Source: an uncultured Bacteroidales bacterium
GTDB lineage: Bacteria > Bacteroidota > Bacteroidia > Bacteroidales > Paludibacteraceae
NCBI GenBank assembly: GCA_900320865.1
Contig: ONTT01000004.1
Span: forward strand, 1-64,000
Length of the DNA: 64,000 nucleotides
Direction: 5' to 3'
Notes under the pieces: model-generated
Databases searched by the model: none
What the model was told of the DNA's origin: nothing
Seen by the model: only the letters and a program-made list of their open reading frames with translations
Made by a program: the position numbers and the translations under genes
Shown: positions 16,989 through 26,067 of the stretch, one piece after another
Layout of the letters: each line of letters begins with the position of its first letter
How positions within the stretch are numbered: the first letter of the stretch is position 1

Positions 16989-19900
16989 ATGTTTAAACAT
17001 ATTATTTCATATATGAGAGGTGCGAGAGTTTTTGCTCTTGCTGTGTTGAGCGTTTTCCTTTTTTGTTCGTACGCGTACGCGCAGAATGCTGACGCGAGTA
17101 TATCAGTGCCGTACAATTTCAGTTTTGAAGAGGATGAGGCTGTTGAGTTGTCGAAGTGGGTGCTGAATCCCGGCTTGGGAGCTGATACGCTTTCAGAGAA
17201 ATGGATAGTGGGGAAAGCAGCACGGAGCGATGGAGAAAGATCACTTTATATATCAAACAATGGCGAAGACAATCAGTTTGGGGTCGGCCCTCTTACTCAA
17301 TATGCCTATCGGGACATTTTGCTTCCCAAAGGAGTATATGAATGTTCTTTCGATTGGTGTTGCGTTGGTGCACAAGGTGCTTCTCTGTATGCCGGCATAT
17401 ATGATAAAGAAACCATAAATTCGCTTACCGTTGGTTCGTCCCGCGCAGAAATTCCTTCTACGGTTCTAACCGGTTGTTCATTAACGAACCTGTATAGCGC
17501 AAGTCGTTGGCAACATGCTGATTTTCGTGTGTCAAGTAACGGGACACGAGTGCTCCGCATGTATTTCATCTGGGTTAATCGAAATACAGAAACGGACTTA
17601 CCAATGCCTATCGGCGCATGTATTGATAATATTCAAATTACATTGGCCAATTGCAAGAAGCCCACAAACGTTCAGTCTCAGATTATCGGAGATAGCATGC
17701 TAGTCACTTGGGAAGGAACTAGCGAACAATATGCGGTCGAATATCGCCGCCATGGACGCAATAAATGGAATGTAACATCCGGTATCTATGACGAAAAGCA
17801 TATTTTAGAAGGATTGGACGAAGGCTCTTATGACATACGAGTATGCGGAATTTGCAATAATGTAGATACGAGTGCATATACCTATCTCAATTCTGTTCTT
17901 GTTTATTATCCTGATCGGCATTGTATCGATTATGTACATTTAGAAAACAATCCGGCGATCGAAGTAATGTATGGGACGTATACTACTCCGGATCAGAATG
18001 AGGGCATTGTGGATTATGGCCCTGACAGCAAATACTCACGCCACACCATTAACGTCAATCCGGATGTTTACGATCCTCGTACAGATAATAAATTACCCAC
18101 GATAGCCCCAAATGAACTGGCATCTATTCGATTAGGGAACTGGGACGTCGGCTCTGAAGCGGAAAGTATGATTTTTTCATACACAGTAGATGAATCGTCC
18201 GCCATACTATTGATGCACTATGCTATTGTCATGGAGGATCCGGAGCACGATACGGAAAGTCAGCCCCGTTTCCGATTAGAAATTATCGATGCTTGGGGAG
18301 ATTTAATAAGCCCAACTTGCGGAGATGTTGATTTCATCGCAGACATGACGCGTTTAGATAACGGATGGCATGTTACAAGCCGAGGCGTGACATGGAAAGA
18401 GTGGACAACAATAGGCCTAAACCTCTCTGATAGAATGGGCGAAACAATTCGTATTCGCCTAACCACATATGATTGCAATTGGGGAGGACACTATGGTTAT
18501 GCCTATTTCTCGCTTGACTGTGTGGCTGCTCGCATTGTAGGAACAAGTTGTGGTGACGATGCACAAATGTCGATTGCTGCTCCGGACGGATTTGATTATG
18601 AGTGGTTTGACAAGTACGACAACCCGGTACCAGCAGAAAAATTATCTCCCGATGGTCAAACCTTGTTAGTGGATGCAACAGACACTACTACTTATCGCTG
18701 TCACCTTACTTATCTCGAGGAGCAGAGTTGTGGTTTTGACCTCTATTCCTCCGCACGTCCTCGTTTCCCAATTGCCGATTTCGAATGGCAATATGCGCCG
18801 TCTAATTGTCAGAACCGCGTTAAGTTTACTAATAAGAGTCACATTATGACAAAGTACAATAATGTGATTGAATACCATTATGATCAACCCTGCGATGAGT
18901 ATGAATGGGATTTTGGAAATGGTCAAGTAGGAGCAGAGAGGAATCCGGTGGTAACGTTCCCTCAAAAAGGAGGAACATACAATGTCACATTATATTCGTC
19001 AATTGCAGAGGGGAAATGCATGGATGATACAGTAATTACCATTACTCTTCCTGAGATTGGGGATAAATTCCTGCAAGTTGATTCTACTATTTGCGACGGA
19101 ACATACATTGTTTTCGGACCACAATATTTAGCTGCAGCTGGTGAATATGAAAACACTTGGAAAACAGCTACCGGTTGCGACTCAACGGTTCAGATGAAAC
19201 TTAGTGTCAGTCCCGTTACCAACGAGTATGTCGGAGATACAACGATCTGCGCAGAAGTTCCGCTCACTATGGATGGCCAGACCTATAAATCACATGAATC
19301 CGGTAAGTTCTACCGTTTCTATACCAATCAATATGGTTGCGACTCCACACTCTGGATGAATGTAACCGTTCTCGATTCGATTTTACCGATTGTGACGGTT
19401 CGTGAGATGAGCGATGCCCCGAATTCGGGAGCAATCTTCATCGACGGAGAAGGATTTGATTACTATACCATAAACGGCGGAGAGCCTCAGACCTCGGACT
19501 CCATCACCGGATTGAACGGAGGTTTCTTTGAATTGGAGTTCTTCAATGACTTCGGTTGCTCTGTCGTTCGCGAAGCCGCTGTCAGCGTCTGTATGCCCGG
19601 TTGGGTCTATCAGCGCTGGGGAGATGTGCTCTCGCTCAAGAATGCAGAAGCGTTGGACACCGATTCGGCCACTCATGTCTTTACCGATTTCCAATGGTAT
19701 AAGAACAACGAAGCTATTCCGGGCGCCAACCTCTCCTATTTATATGTAGAAGAAGGTCTGGATCCGTCGGCCAGTTATCATTTGGAAATGACACGCGTAA
19801 GCAACGGCGAGAAAGTGGCCACCTGTCCCTTCCGCCCTACTGCCGTAGAGGACCAGAAAGTGGTATACGTCTATCCGTCGCCTGTTCAGGTAGGCGGAAC

Positions 19901-20087
19901 ACTTACTGTCAAAGTATCGGAGGCCGCTTCGTTAACCATCGTCAATATGTTCGGAGACATCGCGCTCACACAAGCGCTCTCCGAAGGAACAAATAGTATC
20001 ACCATGGCGGTACCTGCGGGTATCTATGTGGTACAAGTGCAAATAGGCAGCGAGACACGTGTCTGCCGAATCAGTGTAATCGAATAA
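16989..20087 (+). CDS. T9SS-type surface protein with PKD and CDS-type repeats (cargo P3)
   Basis: A 1032-aa exported protein with a signal peptide to about residue 31 (LFCSYAYAQ). An N-terminal jelly-roll-like domain (FSFEEDEAVELSKWVLNPG...LPKGVYECSFDW) is followed by a FnIII-like segment (VTWEGTSEQYAVEYR), a central domain of unknown type, and a PKD domain (YEWDFGNGQVGAERNP...KGGTYNVTLY, about 636-675). Then come ICDGTYIVFG and ICAEVPLTM modules ending GCDST, the pre-CTD module (WVYQRWGDVLSL...FQWYKNNEAIPGA, from about 868), and a sorting domain (YPSPVQVGG...GIYVVQV...CRISVIE). Cargo P4 downstream is a paralogue in the N-terminal half. It is followed by an OmpA barrel gene whose Shine-Dalgarno starts at this stop codon. 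Confidence 0.8.
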   Translation: MFKHIISYMRGARVFALAVLSVFLFCSYAYAQNADASISVPYNFSFEEDEAVELSKWVLNPGLGADTLSEKWIVGKAARSDGERSLYISNNGEDNQFGVGPLTQYAYRDILLPKGVYECSFDWCCVGAQGASLYAGIYDKETINSLTVGSSRAEIPSTVLTGCSLTNLYSASRWQHADFRVSSNGTRVLRMYFIWVNRNTETDLPMPIGACIDNIQITLANCKKPTNVQSQIIGDSMLVTWEGTSEQYAVEYRRHGRNKWNVTSGIYDEKHILEGLDEGSYDIRVCGICNNVDTSAYTYLNSVLVYYPDRHCIDYVHLENNPAIEVMYGTYTTPDQNEGIVDYGPDSKYSRHTINVNPDVYDPRTDNKLPTIAPNELASIRLGNWDVGSEAESMIFSYTVDESSAILLMHYAIVMEDPEHDTESQPRFRLEIIDAWGDLISPTCGDVDFIADMTRLDNGWHVTSRGVTWKEWTTIGLNLSDRMGETIRIRLTTYDCNWGGHYGYAYFSLDCVAARIVGTSCGDDAQMSIAAPDGFDYEWFDKYDNPVPAEKLSPDGQTLLVDATDTTTYRCHLTYLEEQSCGFDLYSSARPRFPIADFEWQYAPSNCQNRVKFTNKSHIMTKYNNVIEYHYDQPCDEYEWDFGNGQVGAERNPVVTFPQKGGTYNVTLYSSIAEGKCMDDTVITITLPEIGDKFLQVDSTICDGTYIVFGPQYLAAAGEYENTWKTATGCDSTVQMKLSVSPVTNEYVGDTTICAEVPLTMDGQTYKSHESGKFYRFYTNQYGCDSTLWMNVTVLDSILPIVTVREMSDAPNSGAIFIDGEGFDYYTINGGEPQTSDSITGLNGGFFELEFFNDFGCSVVREAAVSVCMPGWVYQRWGDVLSLKNAEALDTDSATHVFTDFQWYKNNEAIPGANLSYLYVEEGLDPSASYHLEMTRVSNGEKVATCPFRPTAVEDQKVVYVYPSPVQVGGTLTVKVSEAASLTIVNMFGDIALTQALSEGTNSITMAVPAGIYVVQVQIGSETRVCRISVIE

Positions 20088-20100
20088 GGAGGGCCGCAAG

Positions 20101-21894
20101 ATGAGAAAGACATTGTATTACATTCTGATGATCATGCTGGTAGCCGCTCAGACGTTGAGCGCGGCTCCCGCAAAAAAGACAAACAGCAAGAAAGCCGGTT
20201 CTACCAAAGAGTGGAAAGGCGCCAACCGTAACTTACACCACATCGCTTTCTGGGGTGGTGCCGGATATAGCGGCCTGCTGAACAATAGCACCTACAGCCG
20301 TTTCAACGGCGGTGGAGGCGGTTTGTTAGGCGTAGGCTATGAGTATCGCTATGACCATTTCATTCTCAATGCCGGACCGGAATTCCGTATTTTCTCCTCC
20401 ATGGATAAGATCTCATTCCCTTATCCGTACGATGTAGCGATGATGGCGGAGGGCTATAACCAGATCAAGCATTATACCTTCGGAGATCCGATGCGCGAGA
20501 ACCATGTCGCAGGTCAGGTGATGCTGCCGATATTGCTTGGCGGGCAATGGGATAAATGGTATTTCATGGCGGGTGTGAAAGTCGGCTATACCGTACTCGG
20601 TACCTATAGCCAGCGTGGTACACTCACCACATCCATCACGGACCTCTCTGCTTTTGATCCGAATTGGACCGATATGCCTTCGCATGACATTATCACCGAT
20701 GCACCCTACCGCACCAAAGGCACGTATAATTACGGGCTCGACTTAACAGCCAGCGCCGAAGTAGGTGTCTATATCAACGGCTTCATGGGAGATGAATGGA
20801 ATAAGCGTAATAAAGCGAGTAAATACCCGTTGCATCTGCGTGCAGCCCTCTTCATGGATTACGGTGTGATGAACCTGGCGAAAGGTGCGCAAGGTCCTAT
20901 AGCAACAGCGGATGAGAACACCATCACTACACGTTCGCTCCATAGCTCCGATTGGGCAAGTCAACGTATCAACAGCTTACTGGTCGGTGTGAAAGTGACC
21001 GCCCTGCTGCAAATGAATAAGCCGCAGCCTCCGAAACCGCAAAAACCGGCTATGGTATTGCGCATTGCGGATAGCCGGACAAACAAGGCTATTCCGTCTG
21101 TAGCGGTTGAAATGACGGCGTTGGATAAACCGAAAGCCAAACCGATTCGCAAGACCGCGAATTCCAAGGGTGTGATGGTTGCGAAAGTGGCAGCTGGAGG
21201 TTATCGTCTCCTGTTAACGCATGCGGATTATATTCCGTTGAAGCACGAGTATAGCCATGGCGAATGGGGAGATACCCTGGAATTAGCTATGACGCCGCGG
21301 CCTGAGTTCCGCTGTTTCGTTCGTGATGCCAAGAGTGACTCGCTCTTAGCCTCCACAATCACCTTCTTGAATACCGCGGATGATAAGGTACTGGCTTCGG
21401 CCAATACGAATGAGCAAACCGGCGCTGCGCAATTACGCTTGCCGCTCAATACCTCGTTACGCATCCATATCGAAGCAGCTAACCACTTTGCGTTAACAGC
21501 ACCGCTGGAGAGCATCGAAGGCGAATATACCTATTATCTCGAGCCGATCGTGAAGAAACGTGTGATTATCTTGCATAACCTCTTCTTTGCGACCAACGAG
21601 ACCACGATTCTTCCGGAATCTATGCCGTCTATGCAAGACCTGTATGATCTCATGAACGAGAATCCGGAGATTCGCATCCGTATCACAGGTCATACCGATA
21701 ACGTAGGTTCGGATGAAGCGAACCAGAAACTGTCCGAAGGACGTGCTAATAGCGTACGTGACGACCTCATCCGCCGTGGTATAGCTCCTGAGCGTATAGA
21801 AGCGGAAGGAAAGGGTGAATCGCAACCGATTACCACCAATGATACCGAGGAAGGTCGTGCACAAAACCGTCGTGTAGAGTTTGTAATACTATAA
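20101..21894 (+). CDS. Outer-membrane beta-barrel protein with OmpA domain (OmpA2)
   Basis: A 597-aa protein with a signal peptide (LMIMLVAAQTLSAA). A barrel spans about residues 40-300, including a Gly-rich turn. Two carboxypeptidase-regulatory/CNA-B-like domains follow at about 315-480 (VLRIADSRTNKAIPSVAVEM; FRCFVRDAKSDSLLASTITFL). The OmpA domain at about 485-597 has ITGHTDNVGSDEANQKLSEGRANSV and QNRRVEFVIL. The start ATG has an AAGGAGG ribosome site that begins at the P3 stop codon. A barrel plus regulatory-like domain plus OmpA resembles cell-wall-anchored OMPs near T9SS cargo. It lies between the paralogous cargos P3 and P4. Confidence 0.85.
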   Translation: MRKTLYYILMIMLVAAQTLSAAPAKKTNSKKAGSTKEWKGANRNLHHIAFWGGAGYSGLLNNSTYSRFNGGGGGLLGVGYEYRYDHFILNAGPEFRIFSSMDKISFPYPYDVAMMAEGYNQIKHYTFGDPMRENHVAGQVMLPILLGGQWDKWYFMAGVKVGYTVLGTYSQRGTLTTSITDLSAFDPNWTDMPSHDIITDAPYRTKGTYNYGLDLTASAEVGVYINGFMGDEWNKRNKASKYPLHLRAALFMDYGVMNLAKGAQGPIATADENTITTRSLHSSDWASQRINSLLVGVKVTALLQMNKPQPPKPQKPAMVLRIADSRTNKAIPSVAVEMTALDKPKAKPIRKTANSKGVMVAKVAAGGYRLLLTHADYIPLKHEYSHGEWGDTLELAMTPRPEFRCFVRDAKSDSLLASTITFLNTADDKVLASANTNEQTGAAQLRLPLNTSLRIHIEAANHFALTAPLESIEGEYTYYLEPIVKKRVIILHNLFFATNETTILPESMPSMQDLYDLMNENPEIRIRITGHTDNVGSDEANQKLSEGRANSVRDDLIRRGIAPERIEAEGKGESQPITTNDTEEGRAQNRRVEFVIL

Positions 21895-21898
21895 AAAA

Positions 21899-24800
21899 TT
21901 GAAGAAACTATTATTCATATTACTGACCGTTCTGCTGTCGTTCCCGATGGCAGCGCAGATTGTCTATCAATGCGACTTTGAGGACGAAGCCGAGCGTGAG
22001 CAATGGGTTCTTAACCCTGGAAACCGAGCTGAAAGATGCGAAAACTGGTGGTATCTCGGGAAACCAGGTAACTACTCTTCATTGGGGCAGTATGGTCTAT
22101 ATGTTGCTGCTAAAAGCGCCAAGGATACATTATGCTATACCACACAAGCTACTATGATGACGGTAGCTTATAGAACGATTACTCTTCCAAAAGGCGAGTA
22201 TCTTATCAATTTTGACTGGATTGGCAAATGCAAAAATTTAGGAGACGAAGGTGTATATGTATATTGGGCGCCGGAAGATTTGGATGCTTTGTCCATGCCC
22301 ACTTCTGATATGTTCGCATGGCAAAGAGAAACAACATATTGCTTAACAAAAGAAGGAAACAAAGTTAAGCCTTTGTATAATCAGGGAACTTGGGATCGTG
22401 GAACCCTATCTCTTATCGTAAAAGAGGAAACAGAGACACGTCGTCTAATGTTCGTATTTTATTCTATCAAAGGATACCCCACCAATCCGTCCTTTGCAAT
22501 TGATAATATAGAGATCGGCTATGACACGGATTGCCCATTCCCTACAGAAATACATCATAACTTGAATGTGGATGCTACTGTTACGGTTTCGTGGCGAGCA
22601 ACAGGTAGTGTAGCTGCATACGAAGTGCGATTATGCGATATGCAAAGTGGGCAATGGTATAATCGCATAGTAGATAATGTCAATCCAGGAAAAGGAGGAC
22701 GGTTAGAAACAATATTCTCCGGATTAGAAGAAGGAGCTCAAATGGTGCAAATTCGCTCTCTGTGCGTAGAAGAGAATGACACCATACACACGAACTGGGT
22801 ATCTTATTATTTCTTGTATTATCGACCTGGAGAGAGATGTGTAGATTATATGCAATTAGATAAGACTACATGTTCGTGGCAAACTAATTATAATATAGAT
22901 GAGAATGAAAATCCCATCTTACCTTATAATTTAACGAACCGAGGTGCGGTTGATTATGGAAATCAGGATTATAGTAAGACGTTGCATACGCTTCATTATA
23001 TGCCTAATGAGTATGACCCTTATTCCATGAATAAACTACGCACAAAACCGGATGGGGCGTTGGCGTCTGTTCGTATTGGACGTTATGAACCTACTCACAT
23101 GAGCCGAGTTCGCTATAGTTATACTATTCCTGAGAATGAAGAGAAAATATTAGTGTTAAGATATGCACTTGTATTACCTAATCCGCACCCAGATCATCCC
23201 TCCTATAATCCGATTTTTGCCATGGAAACATTGGTGGATGGACAGCCGTTAGAAGGGGGATGCGGCGATGCGAATTTCACATCGGGATATGGCGATGCAG
23301 TAGAGTGGGACAATGCCAAAAATTATGGAGGAAGCGATGTGTATTTCAAAGACTGGACTACCGTTTCTCTCAACATGAAAGAACATGCAGGAAAAACATT
23401 CACAGTATCATTCACCACAACCGGATGTTCGCTTTCTGCTCATGGTGGATACGGATACATAACGCTTTCTTGTGAATCGGGTGAAATGTCTGGTCTCAAT
23501 TGCGGAGAAGAAAATCCAACAACACATTTTACGGCACCTATTGGATTTGGATACCGCTGGTGGAAAGATGATAGAGATCACGTACTCAGCACGCAACGCA
23601 CTTTTGTCATCGACCCGATGGATACAGCTACATACCATGTAGATTTAATCACTCTGGGAAACGAGCAATGTTACCACACTCTGGAGGTATCAGGTATTCC
23701 TCGTTTACCTCATGTTGAAGCGGGCGTGCATAAAACGGAAGTAGAGCATTGTCAAAATGTAGTAACCTTCTATAATAACTCATATATCCTCTACAAAGCA
23801 TATCACAAAGAATGGGATATTAATATACAGGATAGTATCATTGTAGTAGATCAAGAATTCACGAAAGGTGAGTTGCTTCATAATATTGTATGGGATTTCG
23901 GAGATGGCTCCCCAAGAATATCAGACACAGACTCACTTGTATCTCATATCTACCCGAAAGAAGGAGGAACGTATACAGCTTGGATGATTGGAACGCTGAA
24001 TGGCGCAAATGGAGACTGTGTAGATTCTATTCCTATTGAAGTAACCGTGCCTCAAGTGGGCTACGCGGATGTAGTCTTAGACAAAGGACGAGGATATCAA
24101 TTCATTTATAATGATGGAACGATAGGAAATACCTATTGGAGTGTTGGGGATGATACGATTCATGAGTACATAGGAGAGTGTGAGCGTATCATATATCTTC
24201 ATATCCACGAAACAAAATTCACCATTGACACCTCATTCTGCGAAGGTGGTTACTTCCAATTGGGTGACCAGAAAATCACCACTTCAGGCACATATACTGC
24301 AAATCTTAAAAGTACACAATGGCCTGATGTGGATAGTATCGTAACACTTCATCTAAGTGTAGAACCTACGCTTATGGTTGAACTGAGCGATACCTTGATG
24401 GCTTGCGCCGACGAACCGGCATTACCTGTTCCGATGCAAATCGTACAAGGTCGCTTGGATAGTGTGCATATCCTGTTTGACAGCATCGCCATAGTTGCCG
24501 GATTTGACTCGCTCTACCAATTCAGTAAAGACGACGAGATCGCCATTCCTCTGCCGGATACGGTCGTACCGGGTTACTACCATGCTACGCTCCGCTTAGG
24601 TACGCCGCGCTGCCCCGCACCGGACGTACCCGTGATGGTACAAGTCAACTATCCGTCATCTATTGTGGCGCAGAAGAACGGCATCATTGCGCTGCTCAAC
24701 GATAGCCTGAATGGCGGCTACTCCTTCTCTGCGTACCAGTGGTATCGCAATGGGCAACGGATGGATGGCGCCAATAGTTCCTATCTGATCGTAGGTACAG

Positions 24801-25066
24801 CGGATCTGGGAGCGCAATATACCGTCGTGGTAACCCGTTCCTCGGATGGCGTCAAAGTGGCTGTTTGTCCGGTAATTTACAATGGTGCACAAGGTATAGA
24901 CGAGATTTCGGCTGAAATGGACGGACCGTGGATGCTCATAGACGTCATGGGTCGCGTAGTGATTCCTTTGTCCGAATCGAATACGCTCAGCGGTGTTACC
25001 GCTCCGGGTATCTACCTGCTGGTTTGCCCCGCTGCGCATCGTACCGCTAAAATTGTAATAAGATGA
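21899..25066 (+). CDS. T9SS-type surface protein, paralogue of P3 (cargo P4)
   Basis: A 1055-aa exported protein. Initiation is at TTG 21899, because the signal peptide (MKKLLFILLTVLLSFPMAAQ) begins exactly there, only 4 nt after the OmpA2 stop, and no ATG is available. Domain order mirrors P3: jelly-roll-like domain (FEDEAEREQWVLNPG...LPKGEYLINFDW), FnIII-like segment, central domain, PKD (IVWDFGDGSP...KEGGTYTAWM), and an FCEGGYFQLG module. Then come the pre-CTD module (FSAYQWYRNGQRMDGA) and a sorting domain (DVMGRVV, GIYLLV, KIVIR). From about 24,370 onward the sequence is visibly more GC-rich than the passenger. The TGA stop overlaps the ATG of the next barrel gene. Confidence 0.8.
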   Translation: MKKLLFILLTVLLSFPMAAQIVYQCDFEDEAEREQWVLNPGNRAERCENWWYLGKPGNYSSLGQYGLYVAAKSAKDTLCYTTQATMMTVAYRTITLPKGEYLINFDWIGKCKNLGDEGVYVYWAPEDLDALSMPTSDMFAWQRETTYCLTKEGNKVKPLYNQGTWDRGTLSLIVKEETETRRLMFVFYSIKGYPTNPSFAIDNIEIGYDTDCPFPTEIHHNLNVDATVTVSWRATGSVAAYEVRLCDMQSGQWYNRIVDNVNPGKGGRLETIFSGLEEGAQMVQIRSLCVEENDTIHTNWVSYYFLYYRPGERCVDYMQLDKTTCSWQTNYNIDENENPILPYNLTNRGAVDYGNQDYSKTLHTLHYMPNEYDPYSMNKLRTKPDGALASVRIGRYEPTHMSRVRYSYTIPENEEKILVLRYALVLPNPHPDHPSYNPIFAMETLVDGQPLEGGCGDANFTSGYGDAVEWDNAKNYGGSDVYFKDWTTVSLNMKEHAGKTFTVSFTTTGCSLSAHGGYGYITLSCESGEMSGLNCGEENPTTHFTAPIGFGYRWWKDDRDHVLSTQRTFVIDPMDTATYHVDLITLGNEQCYHTLEVSGIPRLPHVEAGVHKTEVEHCQNVVTFYNNSYILYKAYHKEWDINIQDSIIVVDQEFTKGELLHNIVWDFGDGSPRISDTDSLVSHIYPKEGGTYTAWMIGTLNGANGDCVDSIPIEVTVPQVGYADVVLDKGRGYQFIYNDGTIGNTYWSVGDDTIHEYIGECERIIYLHIHETKFTIDTSFCEGGYFQLGDQKITTSGTYTANLKSTQWPDVDSIVTLHLSVEPTLMVELSDTLMACADEPALPVPMQIVQGRLDSVHILFDSIAIVAGFDSLYQFSKDDEIAIPLPDTVVPGYYHATLRLGTPRCPAPDVPVMVQVNYPSSIVAQKNGIIALLNDSLNGGYSFSAYQWYRNGQRMDGANSSYLIVGTADLGAQYTVVVTRSSDGVKVAVCPVIYNGAQGIDEISAEMDGPWMLIDVMGRVVIPLSESNTLSGVTAPGIYLLVCPAAHRTAKIVIR

Positions 25067-25992
25067 AACAACGTTCTATCATAGTAGGTATCTGTCTGCT
25101 GTTGGCTGCTTCGCTGATGGCTGCGCCGCGGTATGGTAGAACCGCCGTAACCCATTGGTTAGGCCTCAGCCTGACCGGTGTGGAAGCAAATATGTTACCT
25201 GCTTCATCCTCCGGAGTAAAACCCAAAGCCGGTTATGGGGGACAAGCGCACTTGCAATATGAGATCCACGCAGGTAAATTCTTCTTCAATGCCGGTTTAG
25301 GTTTCGATTATATTGTTACCAACAATGCGATGGCTTCCTATTCCGATGCCTTTGACCGCGTTGACTTCACCGGTGAACCGCTTATCTATCGTTATGTCTA
25401 TTCCGATTTCAAAGAGCAGGAGCGCCAACTCCGTTTCATTCTTCCTGTTCAATTCGGCTATGAGATTGGCGAATGGATGTATATCGGTCTTGGAGCGGAA
25501 TTCCGCGCCGCGCCGTTTATCAACAACTACAAATCCAGTGGACGAATGTTAGCGGAAGGAGAATACGAGCGCTTTATCGAACCTATTCGTAATTCAGAGC
25601 AATATGGCTTCTGGCCGGAAACCGAGTTCAATACCATTCCGCTTCGCGCCAGTGCAGATGCGCATGAGGTAGCCGTAGAACTGGAGTTGGGTGCTCGCGT
25701 ACCCATGGGCAAAAAAGGCTTAGCGCGGTTTGGGGTATATGCCGGTTATGATATTCCGGTTGAGTATTCATCAAAAACGCCTACGCCATTATTCGATTAT
25801 TCGAGAATAGACACCAACCCGGCCACGCAATCCTGGGAGAACACGCAAAAGAATCTCCAAATCAACAGCCTCATAGGTTCGACGCTCATGAATATAACTA
25901 CCCAACGCTTGCGCGTAGGCGTGCGCGTTTCCTTATTAATAAATGTAACCCATACACCTTCGCAGTGTATGTGTTTGAGAGATTATTATTGA
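25063..25992 (+). CDS. Outer-membrane beta-barrel protein, coupled to cargo P4
   Basis: A 309-aa protein with a signal peptide (VGICLLLAASLMAA). The rest is a porin-like barrel with strands such as FFFNAGLGFDYIV, FILPVQFGYEIG and LARFGVYAGYDI, ending in a short Cys-containing tail. There is no OmpA domain. The start ATG overlaps the P4 stop (ATGA), the same arrangement as at 13651-13654. The two simple barrels (303 and 309 aa) are likely functional counterparts, but the similarity visible by eye is limited to size, layout and strand style. Confidence 0.75.
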   Translation: MKQRSIIVGICLLLAASLMAAPRYGRTAVTHWLGLSLTGVEANMLPASSSGVKPKAGYGGQAHLQYEIHAGKFFFNAGLGFDYIVTNNAMASYSDAFDRVDFTGEPLIYRYVYSDFKEQERQLRFILPVQFGYEIGEWMYIGLGAEFRAAPFINNYKSSGRMLAEGEYERFIEPIRNSEQYGFWPETEFNTIPLRASADAHEVAVELELGARVPMGKKGLARFGVYAGYDIPVEYSSKTPTPLFDYSRIDTNPATQSWENTQKNLQINSLIGSTLMNITTQRLRVGVRVSLLINVTHTPSQCMCLRDYY

Positions 25993-26013
25993 TAAAATAA
26001 TAACTATAACAAC

Positions 26014-26038
26014 TGCATTTTTCACCCACGAAAATGCA
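26014..26038. other. Hairpin between barrel gene and cargo P5
   Basis: TGCATTTTTC pairs with GAAAATGCA around a 6-nt loop. No T-run follows. No TAnnTTTG promoter is evident in 25993-26067, so P5 may be reached by read-through from the P3 operon. The hairpin may be a processing or attenuation site. Confidence 0.35.
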
Positions 26039-26067
26039 CCCTATTAATCACTAAATTAATTAACATT

